Positions 9,822-18,972 of a stretch of 64,000 nt of DNA are shown piece by piece. The stretch spans positions 1 to 64,000 of the forward strand of contig JACQZU010000003.1 in the NCBI GenBank assembly GCA_016213735.1. Direction: 5' to 3'. The position numbers and the translations under genes were made by a program. This stretch comes from Acidobacteriota bacterium. Its GTDB lineage: Bacteria; Acidobacteriota; Holophagae; Holophagales; Holophagaceae. Numbering within the stretch: position 1 is the first letter of the stretch; every line of letters begins with the position of its first letter. Below the pieces are notes generated by a model, which worked only from the letters and a program-made list of their open reading frames with translations, ran no database searches and was not told the DNA's origin.

Positions 9822-11549
9822 TCAGGGAGCGGCCGGGGAGAGCAGGACCGGGTCGGGGCCGACCTGGATGGATAGATGGCCCTCTTTCGGAGCGAAGAGG
9901 GTCTCTTGAAACACGCCGAACCGGTCCGGGACCAGGTTGGTCGCCCGCCAGCTCGAGCCCGGGACCGGCAGGCTGATGTTCCCGATCCCGTTCTCCCGCC
10001 AAAGGATGTATCGGTGGCTGCCGTCCTTCCGCAGGTAGTCATAGGCGAATACCAGCGTTCCATCGTGGATCCCGGCGAGGGCCCCCGCGGGAGAGGCGAC
10101 GAGGTTGTCGGTTTCCAGGGCGAGTTTGCGGTAACTCCAGTACGCGATCCGTTCCGTGTTCCGGCGGGCAGGGTCGGAACAGTTCTGTTCTCCGTCGTCC
10201 ACCAACCCGGCGGAATTGAAGAAACTGTCCGGTTTGCCGTCGAAATTGTACAAGTCCAGGAGTTGCTGCCAGAACAACTTGTCCAGGCCGTTCGCCCTGC
10301 CCCAGACGAATCGTTTCACCAGGAGTCGGGCCTGATCCTGCTCGGTTTGGACCGGCTGGCCGGAGGGACAGCCCACCCAGCCCCCGTTCTCCATGGACCA
10401 GATCTGCACGTCCTGGAACCCCTGGGAGTCCAGGAACTTCCTGGCGTCGGGGATTGCCGAGGATTGCCAGGGACACCCCCCGGTGGGCCAGAACCACCAG
10501 TGGATGTCGATGGCAAGGGGTTTCACCCCCTGGCTCTTCAGGGCCTTGATGGCCTGCTTGTACCGGTCCTCCAGGATCGTGCCGCGCTCGAATCCCCCCA
10601 GCATCACGAGCTGAGCCTTGGGATTGACGGACCGAAGCGCCTCCAGCGTGATTCGGGCCGCCTCCCCGTATTGCTCCGCGGTCAAGCCTCGGTCGAACCA
10701 ATCCTGCATTTCATTCCCAAGTTGGAAATGATTCACCTGGATGGACCCTGTCCCGCCCCCGTACCGTGCGGCCAGGGTCTTCAGGAAAGCTGCGTACTCG
10801 GCCGGGTGGGTGAACGGGGACCGGGAAGGAAGACCTTTTTCGAGGGAAAGGGCCTGGATGTTGAGTACTGCGTGAATGTCGTTGCCCGGGGCGTAAACTG
10901 CGCCAAGGATGGTGTCCGGGGCCCCATTGGGCGTCTGGACCTTCCAGTTGTAGCCGCCGCCCAGCACAGGCTCGACGAGCGACCAGGCGGCCAGAAGGCT
11001 GAAGCGTGTCCAGTGGGCCTGGAGTGTTTCCATGTGCCCGTCGCTCCACTTGAACAAGGCCGCGTCACCCAGGCCCGTGGCCTGTTGGAATTTCGGATGG
11101 AGCCCATGGGACCCGTAGATTCCGAAGGCCGATTCGGTGGATCCGGCTGGAGGGGGTGGCGCGGTGACCGCCACGGCCAGCACCGCCTTTCGGGAGGGCA
11201 GGGACCCGTCGTTTCCCGCCACCGTCAACGTGTAGCCCCCCGCGGCCACTCCGGAGGGAACGGTGATCGCCAGCGAACCGCTCAGGGCATCCAGGGCGAT
11301 GCCGCCGCTCCCGGTGATGCCTTGGGGGTTCCCTTCCAGGCCGAGGCTGATCGCCGCGCGGTGGCCGTTCGTCCGGGCCGCGCTGACCACGGTGGTGACG
11401 CTGTTCCCCGCCTGGATGGCCGGGGGAGCCCCCGCAGAGAGGCTGAAATCCGGAGCTGGGGCGGAATCGGCGGGGCCGCCCGAACCGCTCCCGCACGCGA
11501 AAGAGGCGCCAAGAATCGCCAGGCACAGGAGGCAGGGAAGTGTTCGCAC
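9822..11549 (-). CDS. Lipoprotein with Ig-like domain and clan GH-A-like glycosidase domain
   Basis: 575 residues from GTG 11549 (GAGGGG just upstream). The leader ends in a lipobox-like SFAC, so it is probably lipid-anchored. Residues about 30-130 form an Ig-like strand-rich domain (ending in a Pro-rich VTAPPPP linker). Residues about 140-500 look like a TIM-barrel glycosidase: the sequence QLGNEMQDW supplies an Asn-Glu pair with E280 as likely acid/base, and IWSMENGGW supplies E387 as likely nucleophile, the spacing expected of clan GH-A. A strand-rich C-terminal domain follows (about 500-575). No exact GH family or substrate can be named. Single gene; upstream lies a 549-bp gene-free stretch. 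Confidence 0.65.
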   Translation of the reverse strand: MRTLPCLLCLAILGASFACGSGSGGPADSAPAPDFSLSAGAPPAIQAGNSVTTVVSAARTNGHRAAISLGLEGNPQGITGSGGIALDALSGSLAITVPSGVAAGGYTLTVAGNDGSLPSRKAVLAVAVTAPPPPAGSTESAFGIYGSHGLHPKFQQATGLGDAALFKWSDGHMETLQAHWTRFSLLAAWSLVEPVLGGGYNWKVQTPNGAPDTILGAVYAPGNDIHAVLNIQALSLEKGLPSRSPFTHPAEYAAFLKTLAARYGGGTGSIQVNHFQLGNEMQDWFDRGLTAEQYGEAARITLEALRSVNPKAQLVMLGGFERGTILEDRYKQAIKALKSQGVKPLAIDIHWWFWPTGGCPWQSSAIPDARKFLDSQGFQDVQIWSMENGGWVGCPSGQPVQTEQDQARLLVKRFVWGRANGLDKLFWQQLLDLYNFDGKPDSFFNSAGLVDDGEQNCSDPARRNTERIAYWSYRKLALETDNLVASPAGALAGIHDGTLVFAYDYLRKDGSHRYILWRENGIGNISLPVPGSSWRATNLVPDRFGVFQETLFAPKEGHLSIQVGPDPVLLSPAAP

Positions 11550-12098
11550 GCACCCCTCGTCTATTCGTCGGACCTCTTCACCGCGTCTCCCCCGATGGGG
11601 GGATTGTTGGCCCTGACCTGGTCGGCCAAGGATATTCCACGGCCTTCCCCGCTGATGGACCCGAAGAAATCCGCCCTGGTTGATTCGGAGGCAGACTTCG
11701 GCATAGAGATTGGCCGAGGAGATGGGTGGCGGAGCACCCCGGCCGATCGCCGCGTCATGCCCTGGCCGGCCGGAACCTTCCGGTGGTGTGGAAAGGCCTC
11801 GGCCTGAGCCGAAGGGGCATGGCGACCCCACAGGGGGTTGGCGGGTGGAAGGGGGCCGAAAATCGGGGGGCCCACCGGCACTGACGCAGCCTGGAGGGGG
11901 GGATCTCGGGCTCCGCGGCCCCGAGCTTCCCGGAACCCCTGCAGATGTGACGGGGACTGCAGTTCGCCCCCGACCCGAATATCATGCCGGTTAGACGTTC
12001 CCACCCTTCGTCCCATCTCCGGCCTCGGTCCCTTCGGCCGGGGCCGGCCTCCGGGATTCCCCCCCCACGCGGTCCCATTTTCGGGAGGCCTGACAGCC
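11550..12098. other. Gene-free divergent region with small hairpins
   Basis: This 549-bp stretch separates two diverging secreted-protein genes and must hold both promoters, although no confident -35/-10 pair can be picked. Short perfect hairpins are present: CCCCC-GAT-GGGGG at 11589-11601, CCGGAA-CC-TTCCGG at 11770-11783, TCGGC-CTGA-GCCGA at 11799-11812, and GGCCGG-GG-CCGGCC near 12036. None is followed by a T-run. Open frames across it look like GC-driven noise. Confidence 0.6.
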
Positions 12099-13241
12099 AT
12101 GAGCGACTCCTCCACGGCGCCCCATCCTCCGCGCCAAGGCTCCGGAGCTGGAACGGGGCGCGAGGCCTCCGGCCCGGCTCGCCGGTCCGAGGGTTCTTGC
12201 CGGGGTCCCGTTCCGGGGGCCGGGATCCTGGGCATCTCCCTTGCCACGGCCCTGGCGGCCCTGTTCCTGGGGCCCGCCCCGGCCTGGGCCCAGGCAGGGT
12301 CGAACATCGCCACGCTTCAGAAGCAGGCGGATGCGATCAAGGACCTGGCGGAGGTCCTGGAGGACATCGGGGACAGGACCGCGGCGAGGCGGATCCTGTC
12401 CACATACAAGAACAGAAGACTCTCCTTCGGTCCGATTGACGGAGGGGACAACGCCATGACGGATCCCGACACCAAGCAGATCACGCTCAATCCCAACATC
12501 GTCTTCCAGCTCGGCACCGCACGGGAACGCCTGGAAAGGACCCAACGCATCCGGGTCCAGGGTTCCCCGGAGCAACTCCGGCAGCTCCGGACCAGTGAAA
12601 TCCGGAAGATCGACAACGGGCACACCGTCGGAACCGCGGAAGCCGAATACATTTCCACCTTCGCCAACATCGCCAGCACCATCGAACACGAAAACGTCCA
12701 TGCCGGCCAGGACAAGTCCCTGTTCAACAGCTGGTACCAGGGTGAATCCCAGACCACCACCCGCGCCAAGACCCGGGAGTCCCCCGCCTGGGCCGCGGGG
12801 CTCAACGCGATTGCCCGATGGATTCGCCTGGTGGATTACAGGCTGCGCACGGCCCGCACACCCCAGGAACGGTCCAAGTGGCACCTTTACCGCCTGGGCC
12901 TGTTGAAATCCTGGATGGTCAATTCCGCCGAAATCCCCGCCAAGGTGGCCGGGGGCTGGTGGAGCGGAAGCCTGCACGGCAACCAGACCTTCACCGACCC
13001 CATCGACGGATCCGTGCGGACCTTCGCGGAAATCTCCGCCACCATCGGGCGGGTGAACCGGGAAATCCTCGACCTGGAGAAGGTGGACCCCTACCAGCTG
13101 GGTCTGGGGGCCAAAACCGTGAATCGGGACCCCGGCACCGGGGAAGATGCCTGGACCAAGTCGTATAAGAAGCTCATGCGAGACTCATGGAGGAAGGACA
13201 ACAACAGCGGACTTGGCTGGAAGACCGGGAAAATCGACTAG
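12099..13241 (+). CDS. Secreted protein with HExxH motif, unknown family
   Basis: 380 residues; ATG 12099 follows GGGAGG at 10-bp spacing. An unusually long polar N-region (about 40 residues) precedes a hydrophobic segment ending PAPAWAQA, so the protein is probably exported. The mature part is helical and charged. At 197-201 it has H-E-N-V-H within 'STIEHENVHAGQD', a zinc-metallopeptidase-type signature; a following helix with Asp/Glu could give the third ligand. I recognise no wider family. The C-terminal half (about 220-380) is Trp- and Arg-rich with 'GGWWSGSLHG'. It lies 292 bp upstream of the porin and kinase genes on the same strand. The zinc-peptidase idea rests only on this motif. Confidence 0.6.
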   Translation: MSDSSTAPHPPRQGSGAGTGREASGPARRSEGSCRGPVPGAGILGISLATALAALFLGPAPAWAQAGSNIATLQKQADAIKDLAEVLEDIGDRTAARRILSTYKNRRLSFGPIDGGDNAMTDPDTKQITLNPNIVFQLGTARERLERTQRIRVQGSPEQLRQLRTSEIRKIDNGHTVGTAEAEYISTFANIASTIEHENVHAGQDKSLFNSWYQGESQTTTRAKTRESPAWAAGLNAIARWIRLVDYRLRTARTPQERSKWHLYRLGLLKSWMVNSAEIPAKVAGGWWSGSLHGNQTFTDPIDGSVRTFAEISATIGRVNREILDLEKVDPYQLGLGAKTVNRDPGTGEDAWTKSYKKLMRDSWRKDNNSGLGWKTGKID

Positions 13242-13533
13242 GGTGGTCCGCACCCGACGAGATCCAGGCCCGAATTCCATGGATGGTGCCTGGTATTCCA
13301 GGCCCACCGGCCAAGGCAAGGTCGGTTATTTCGTCCACGCGAATGGGAGGGTCGTCACCCGGGGTTCCCGGTGTGCCTGGCGACCGGCGTGGAATCACGA
13401 CGTCAGGAAGGACCTCACTCGAATCCTCGCGCGGTTGGGCGAATTCGCAGGGTGGCCACGAAGTCCCTTTCCTTTTCAAGGCACCTCCGATTCAATCGGA
13501 GAACCATCCTCCGAATTCCGGCAGGAGCCCTTC
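13242..13533. other. Intergenic region with GCCTGG-TATT-CCAGGC hairpin
   Basis: This 292-bp gap separates the HExxH gene from the porin. A perfect 6-bp hairpin with TATT loop lies at 13288-13303, shortly after the upstream stop. It lacks a T-run, so it may be a weak terminator or an mRNA-stabilising structure. The stretch contains no convincing gene. Confidence 0.5.
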
Positions 13534-14946
13534 ATGCGCGGCCATTCCTCCCTTCTCCTCGGCGCCCTTCTCGGCCTGGGCGGCCAGGCCTATCTCCAAG
13601 GGCAGGCGCTGCAGGATCCCAATTTGGTGTTCTTCATCCTCGCGGGCCAATCTCGCACGGCCTTCACCATGCAAGGCGCGGGGGCCCGAGCCATCGGAAC
13701 GGGAGGTGCCTTCATTGCCGTCGCGGACGACGCCACCGCGGTCTCCTACAACCCGGCGGGCCTGGCCCAGCTCCTGAAACCCGAATTCTCGGCGGTAGGA
13801 CGCTGGTTGAGCCGGCGCCAGGATTTCCAGCGATTCAGCAGCCCGGACGTGTCCTACGACGACTCCAGCAATACGGAATCCCGCACCAGTCCCGAATTCT
13901 TTTCCTTCGCCATCCCCTGGAAACACCAGGGCCAGAATTTCGTCCTCCAGGTCTCCCATCAGCGGATCTTCGACTTCAGCTACAAAAGCGACCTGATCTT
14001 CAATTCCCGTGTAGGGGGAAATCCCAGGAAAAACCGGCAATACGTGGACCAGAGGGGGGGCGTGAACGTTTGGTCTGCAGCCCTGGGCGCCGAACTCAGC
14101 TCCCGGTTCCTGCTGGGGGCTTCCATCAACTTCTGGCGGGGGAGCTGGGTCTTCACGTCCGACAGCCTGGCCGCCACCTCCACCGGAAGTCCCCTCACGG
14201 AGCTGAGTTTCGCCCAGAACAGCGCATTCCGCGGCGTCAACTGGAGCCTGGGAACCATCTGGCGCTCCGATTACCTCAACATCGGGGCCGTCTACCGCAG
14301 CGCCTTCAAGGCAGATTACGCCTTCACCAACGTTCTGGCCTTCGAGGACTATTCAGGCGGTACCCCGAACACCTCAGAGACGCTCGCCTCGGAGGTGTTC
14401 CAACTCCAGTGGCCCGAAAGCCTCGGAATCGGACTGGGTCTTCACCCCCATCCCCGGTGGCTGCTGACGGCGGACTGGACCCGGGTCCGCTGGTCCGGCA
14501 CAACGATCCGCGCCGGGGGCACCAGCTACGACGGCCTGAATTTCTTCGACCTCCAGAGGGTCACGGGAACCCCCGACGTGAGCGACCTTCGAGGGGGTGC
14601 TGAGTGGATCGCATTCCTGGGGGACAAGGTCGTGATCCCTCTCCGTGCAGGGATCTTCCGGGAGCCCCAACCCCTCAAGGACCGGAGGACTGGCGAGCAG
14701 CGTGTCTTCAAGGGCTGGACCCTTGGGGTCGGGGTGAAGGCCGGCGCATTCACCCTAGATGTCGCCTACAAAAAGAGTGACGCCATGCGCAATGTGGCCC
14801 GCCTCCAACTCACCAGCTCCGGCACCGCTTCCTACATCACCGGCCAGGAGGACCTCGACGAGCAACGGGTTTTTCTCTCTCTCATCTGGCAATTGGATCC
14901 GCTGACCGTGCGGCGGGCACTCCGCTGGGTCTTCGTAGGAAACTGA
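13534..14946 (+). CDS. OmpP1/FadL-like outer-membrane transporter
   Basis: 470 residues with a signal peptide; ATG 13534 follows AGGAG. The start of the mature protein carries the FadL-type hallmark 'GARAIGTGGAFIAVADDATAVSYNPAGLA', placed where FadL/TodX proteins form the hatch and first strands. The rest alternates aromatic and polar residues as in a 14-strand beta-barrel and ends 'RRALRWVFVGN' rather than the classic C-terminal Phe. Family members carry long-chain fatty acids or aromatic hydrocarbons across the outer membrane. Substrate is unknown here. It ends only 6 bp before the kinase gene, so the two are co-transcribed. Confidence 0.8.
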   Translation: MRGHSSLLLGALLGLGGQAYLQGQALQDPNLVFFILAGQSRTAFTMQGAGARAIGTGGAFIAVADDATAVSYNPAGLAQLLKPEFSAVGRWLSRRQDFQRFSSPDVSYDDSSNTESRTSPEFFSFAIPWKHQGQNFVLQVSHQRIFDFSYKSDLIFNSRVGGNPRKNRQYVDQRGGVNVWSAALGAELSSRFLLGASINFWRGSWVFTSDSLAATSTGSPLTELSFAQNSAFRGVNWSLGTIWRSDYLNIGAVYRSAFKADYAFTNVLAFEDYSGGTPNTSETLASEVFQLQWPESLGIGLGLHPHPRWLLTADWTRVRWSGTTIRAGGTSYDGLNFFDLQRVTGTPDVSDLRGGAEWIAFLGDKVVIPLRAGIFREPQPLKDRRTGEQRVFKGWTLGVGVKAGAFTLDVAYKKSDAMRNVARLQLTSSGTASYITGQEDLDEQRVFLSLIWQLDPLTVRRALRWVFVGN

Positions 14947-14952
14947 GCCTTC

Positions 14953-16641
14953 ATGATCCCAATCCGGCCCACGGCCCTGGTCCTCGCCACAGGGACGGCC
15001 CTTTGGGGCCAGACCTGGACGACTTTCTACTCCGCCTACGAGGATGGACTCCAAGCCCAGCGGGCGGGGGAACACACCCTCGCCCTTCGGGCTTTTGCCC
15101 GGGCCGCAGCCTTGGCCCCCGAACCAGGTACCCGGGTCAAGACATACGGCTTGAACTTTCTCCCCGCATATCATCCCTACCTGCGGCTTGCGGAATCGGC
15201 CCTTGCCCTGGGGGACCTGAAAAGGGCCGAGGGGGCCCTTTCCGAATCGGCCCGCTACGGAAAGGAACCGGCCATTGAACGGGAGGCGTTGCTGGAACGG
15301 ATGCGGAAAATGCAGGCTTCCACTCGGCCGACCGCGCCTGCCGCGGAACCGCAACCCGTTCAGCGCCCGCAGGCCTCCCCCACCGGGCCCAAGACTCAGG
15401 CGCCCGCGGCCACCCCTCCCCTCTCCAGTTCACCTGAAAAAACCCAGCCTGCCGGTCCCCCTCCAGGGGTGGATTCCATCCAGGCGGGCGCACCTCAGGG
15501 AGGGAGGGTCATTTCCCCGTCCAAGCTGAGCCAGGAGAGCCTTCAGACCCCGCCCCCCCCCCACACCATTCCAGTCGAAACCGCAAAGGCAACCCCTGAG
15601 ACGCCCCCTCCCATCATGAAACCCGATGGCTGGGGACCGGTTGCCCTGGCGAGTTTTTGGGTGGGTTTGGCGGCTCTTGGGGGGCTCCTAATGTGGTGGC
15701 TGCGGCGCAGAGCCTGGAAAAGGGGAAACCCTGCCACCCCTTATCGGCTGGAGGCCGACCGCTTGGCTGGCGACACCGTTCTCTCCAAACCCAGGCAGGA
15801 CGCGCGCCCGGATCCCAACCTGAACAGAGCCTTCGGCCCCTGGATCACCCGCCAGGTCCTGGGCCGGGGAGGCTGGGCCACGGCCTACTTTGCCTCGCAC
15901 GCTGACACCGGGGAGGAAGCCGCAGTCAAGGTTCCTCATCCCCACATCGTCGAGGATCCGGAATTCCTGACGCGCTTTCGAAGGGAGGCGGCCCTTGGAA
16001 CGCTCCTGGACCATCCCCGAATTGTCCGCATCCTGGATCCCGGTCCCGCGGAAGGGGACGCGTGGCTGGCCATGAAGTTCGTGCGAGGTGGCACATTGGC
16101 AAAATACCTGGAGGCCCATGGGCGGCTGTCTGTCCCCCAAACCATTCACATCGGGTCCCACATTGCCGAAGCAATCGCCTATGCCCACACCAAGGGGGTG
16201 GTGCACCGCGACCTCAAGCCCGCGAACGTGATCCTGGGAGAGGAGGGGGCGGTGGTCATGGACTTCGGCATCGCCCGAGTGCTGGACACCGCCGCCCTCA
16301 CCTCCACCACCATGTTCATTGGCACTCCGGCGTACAGTGCCCCTGAGGCCATCGTGAATCCCCGGGTTGGGCCGCCGGCGGACCGTTATGCCTTGGGCAT
16401 CATCCTCTTCGAGATGCTCGTAGGCCGAGCCCCCTTCAAGGGCGAGAGCACCTTCCAGACCTTGGAGGCCCAGCGCAGTCAACCTCTGCCCGATATCCTG
16501 GCCCTGCGGCCGGAGGCTCCACCCCGTTTGGTGCGCCTCATCCAGCGCCTCTGCGCCAAGAGCCCGGAAGAACGTCCCGAGGACGGCGAGATGATGGGCA
16601 TCCTCGTGGATCTGAAGAAGCAATTCCCGATGGAGGGATAG
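14953..16641 (+). CDS. Transmembrane Ser/Thr protein kinase with extracytoplasmic TPR-like N-terminus
   Basis: 562 residues. Signal-like leader (about 1-19), a helical TPR-like segment (about 22-110), a Pro/Ala-rich linker (about 115-225), one membrane helix (about 228-250) and a C-terminal Hanks-type kinase domain (about 293-560). Kinase residues are complete: glycine loop LGRGGWATA, K326 (AVK), H418-R-D420 in HRDLKPAN, D437-F-G, A463-P-E465. The arrangement, sensor outside and kinase inside at the C-terminus, is the reverse of most bacterial PknB-type kinases, where the kinase is N-terminal. Six bp after the porin gene, so the outside domain may sense something linked to that porin (inference). 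Confidence 0.9.
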   Translation: MIPIRPTALVLATGTALWGQTWTTFYSAYEDGLQAQRAGEHTLALRAFARAAALAPEPGTRVKTYGLNFLPAYHPYLRLAESALALGDLKRAEGALSESARYGKEPAIEREALLERMRKMQASTRPTAPAAEPQPVQRPQASPTGPKTQAPAATPPLSSSPEKTQPAGPPPGVDSIQAGAPQGGRVISPSKLSQESLQTPPPPHTIPVETAKATPETPPPIMKPDGWGPVALASFWVGLAALGGLLMWWLRRRAWKRGNPATPYRLEADRLAGDTVLSKPRQDARPDPNLNRAFGPWITRQVLGRGGWATAYFASHADTGEEAAVKVPHPHIVEDPEFLTRFRREAALGTLLDHPRIVRILDPGPAEGDAWLAMKFVRGGTLAKYLEAHGRLSVPQTIHIGSHIAEAIAYAHTKGVVHRDLKPANVILGEEGAVVMDFGIARVLDTAALTSTTMFIGTPAYSAPEAIVNPRVGPPADRYALGIILFEMLVGRAPFKGESTFQTLEAQRSQPLPDILALRPEAPPRLVRLIQRLCAKSPEERPEDGEMMGILVDLKKQFPMEG

Positions 16642-16749
16642 AGCCTCCTTCGGGACGAGAAAGGGACCTTCGCGGTTGGGATCGTTGCGGGCGGCATGAC
16701 CAAGGGTTGGACCCGGGAGGGAGGTCCGCCCCTGTGGGGGTTTTCGCCC

Positions 16750-16986
16750 CTAATTTGGACGTGAGGCCTGGCGACGACGTCCTCCCAGGATCGCGCCGAA
16801 CAAACCCCCGGCGACCAGGCCCACGCCGTACAGGAGGTCCTTCCATGCCTCCGGGAATCCGGTCATCCGGGAACCAATGCGGGCCACGAGCAATAAGGCC
16901 CCAAACCACCCCGCCGCGGCCCCCAGGAGGCCCAAGAGCACGGTGGCCAAGAACGACCTGGGAGGAGGGGGTCCAGCTGGGCTCAC
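16750..16986 (-). CDS. Small two-helix membrane protein
   Basis: About 78 residues from GTG 16986, with GGAG seven bases upstream. An in-frame start at 17085 exists but would overlap the cysE-type start and add a non-hydrophobic leader. Two membrane segments are visible ('FLATVLLGLLGAAAGWFGAL' and 'LLYGVGLVAGGLFGAIL') joined by a short loop with RIGSRMTG; the tail is RRRQASRPN. Divergent from the serine acetyltransferase. No family recognised. Confidence 0.5.
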   Translation of the reverse strand: MSPAGPPPPRSFLATVLLGLLGAAAGWFGALLLVARIGSRMTGFPEAWKDLLYGVGLVAGGLFGAILGGRRRQASRPN

Positions 16987-17083
16987 GGGAAGGCTCCGGA
17001 AGGTTGTATCCGATCCTACCTGGGACGCCAGGGGTCGGGACCTGAAGGGTCGGGGGGTTATCCTTGGAAATTGAGGAGACCCC

Positions 17084-18004
17084 ATGAATGCCGAACGCAG
17101 CCGACCCGCCCCGCCCGAGATCAGCCGGGTGGTGGAGGCCCTGTGCTCCGCCTCGGAATCCTACCTGGCGGCGGGGACCCCGGCCGCCGTTCGGCGGGAG
17201 TTCCCCTCCCGGGGGGCCATCGTCGGCATCGTGGAGGATCTCCGAAGCGTTCTGTTCCCAGGCTTCTTCGGACCCTCCGAACTCTCCCGGGAGACCCTCC
17301 GCTACCATGCCGGGGCCACCCTGGACCGGGTGCTCCACGACCTCGCCGAGCAGATCAAGCGGGGGATCGTCGCCACCCTCGGCGCCGCGGATCCGAAGGC
17401 CTGCGAAGACTGCGAGGAGCGCGCCTGGAGCGCCGCCACGGCCTTCCTGGAGCGCCTGCCGGAGCTCCGGCGCCTTCTGGGCACGGACGTCCAGGCCGCC
17501 TACGAGGGGGATCCCGCCGCCTCCAGCCCGGACGAGGCCATCTTCTGCTATCCGGGCATCCTGGGCATCACCAGCCAGCGCATCGCCCACGAACTGTACC
17601 TCCTCCGGGTGCCCCTCATTCCCCGCCTGATCACGGAGCACGCCCACACCCTCACGGGCATGGACATCCATCCGGGGGCCCGCATCGGGGAGCGCTTCTT
17701 CGTGGACCACTGCACCGGCGTCGTCATCGGGGAGACCTGCGAGATCGGACGCAACGTCCGCCTCTACCAGGGGGTCACCCTGGGAGCCAAGAGCTTCCCC
17801 CTGGACGAGGCGGGCCGGCCCATCAAGGGCATCCCCCGCCACCCCATCGTCGAGGACGACGTGACGATCTACGCCAACGCCACGGTGCTGGGGCGAATCA
17901 CGCTGGGGAAGGGCAGTTCCATCGGGGGCAACGTCTGGCTGACCCACAGCGTGCCGCCGGGCTCCGTGATCACCCAGGGCCAGGAGCGGAACGGGATGCC
18001 GTGA
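17084..18004 (+). CDS. cysE: Serine O-acetyltransferase
   Basis: 306 residues; ATG 17084 with GAGGAG upstream. Acetylates L-serine with acetyl-CoA, the first step of cysteine synthesis. The N-terminal helical domain (about 1-170) is followed by the hexapeptide-repeat beta-helix (about 185-300) with the signatures DIHPGARIG, FFVDHCTGVVIGET and GASSIGG-like 'GKGSSIGGNVWL'. The His in DIHPG and the DH pair are the usual active-site residues. The extended N-terminus matches the longer bacterial/plant type. Transcribed with a cytidylate-kinase-like gene 200 bp downstream, although no cysK is nearby. Confidence 0.9.
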   Translation: MNAERSRPAPPEISRVVEALCSASESYLAAGTPAAVRREFPSRGAIVGIVEDLRSVLFPGFFGPSELSRETLRYHAGATLDRVLHDLAEQIKRGIVATLGAADPKACEDCEERAWSAATAFLERLPELRRLLGTDVQAAYEGDPAASSPDEAIFCYPGILGITSQRIAHELYLLRVPLIPRLITEHAHTLTGMDIHPGARIGERFFVDHCTGVVIGETCEIGRNVRLYQGVTLGAKSFPLDEAGRPIKGIPRHPIVEDDVTIYANATVLGRITLGKGSSIGGNVWLTHSVPPGSVITQGQERNGMP

Positions 18005-18204
18005 CCGGCGGACAAGGGTCAGGGACCTCCGTTTTCATTTTCCACGGCCGATCTCCGATTTTTCCCCATCCCGCCGCGCCCGGGCCCGCCCCCATCGGAC
18101 ATCCATAATCCGAGCCTCACGGAGGCGCCCCACTTGCGGCGTTCCGCGGGGGCCGTACACTACGGCCGGAAGCGCAGGTGCAGGACCTCGCATCGGAGGC
18201 TGCG

Positions 18205-18927
18205 ATGAGCAGACCGATCTCCTCCCTCTCGCCCGACATCGAGCGCCGGCTCGCCGGATGGGTGCGAATCCAGGAGCGCCTCCCGGCCAACGCCCCCGTG
18301 AAGCTCTGCCCCACCATCACCCTCTCCCGGGAGTTCGGCTGTGAGGGCTTTCCCCTGGCCGAGCGGGTGAAGGAACTCCTGGAGGGCGCCACCGGGGAGC
18401 CCTGGAACCTCTTCGACAAGTCCCTCATCGAGCTGGTGGCGAAGGAAGAGGACATTCCCCTCCGGCTGCTCAGGAACCTCGGGGACATGAGCCGCGCCAT
18501 CGAAGCCTTCGGCCTTCACGCCTCGGACCGGGTCACCCACGACATGGCCTTCGACAAGGTCTCCAAGTACATGCTCCAGATCGCCAAAGTGGGGAACGCC
18601 ATCCTGGTGGGCCGGGGCAGCGCCATCCTTTGCCAGGGCCTGCGGAACTGCTTCCACTTCCGCCTGGTGGCCGGCCTGGACTGGCGCGTGGAGCGGTACC
18701 GGTCCCGCACGGGGCTCAGCCGGGAGGAGGCCCTGGCCCAGGTGAAGGAGAACAGCCGAAACCGTGAGAGGTTCGTGAGCCAGTGCCTCGGGGAGGACGT
18801 GACCCAGCCCCGCTTCTACGATGCCGTGTTCAACAACGAACACCACGGGATCGAACAGATCGCCCAGGCCATCCTGGCCTACGTGCGGGCGGGCTGGGAG
18901 GAGCCGGGCACCTTCCGGAAGCCTTGA
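18205..18927 (+). CDS. Cytidylate kinase-like family protein
   Basis: 240 residues from ATG 18205, chosen because GGAGG lies five bases upstream; an in-frame GTG at 18178 is less likely. The motif TLSREFGCEG near residue 38 matches the P-loop-like segment of the cytidylate-kinase-like family (TISREFGSGG type), and 'AILVGRGSAILC' matches its central strand-loop. Members are predicted to phosphorylate nucleoside monophosphates, but few are tested. It is not the housekeeping Cmk, which has a different length and core. A hairpin GGCCGT-ACACT-ACGGCC lies just upstream (about 18151-18167). Confidence 0.75.
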   Translation: MSRPISSLSPDIERRLAGWVRIQERLPANAPVKLCPTITLSREFGCEGFPLAERVKELLEGATGEPWNLFDKSLIELVAKEEDIPLRLLRNLGDMSRAIEAFGLHASDRVTHDMAFDKVSKYMLQIAKVGNAILVGRGSAILCQGLRNCFHFRLVAGLDWRVERYRSRTGLSREEALAQVKENSRNRERFVSQCLGEDVTQPRFYDAVFNNEHHGIEQIAQAILAYVRAGWEEPGTFRKP

Positions 18928-18972
18928 AGGAGCGGCGTTTTCCCTGCGCCCGAAGGCCACTACCATGGGGGG

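Noticed and set aside
16642-16749. Terminator CCCC-TGT-GGGG followed by TTTT after the kinase
   Set aside because: The stem is only 4 bp; too weak to list.
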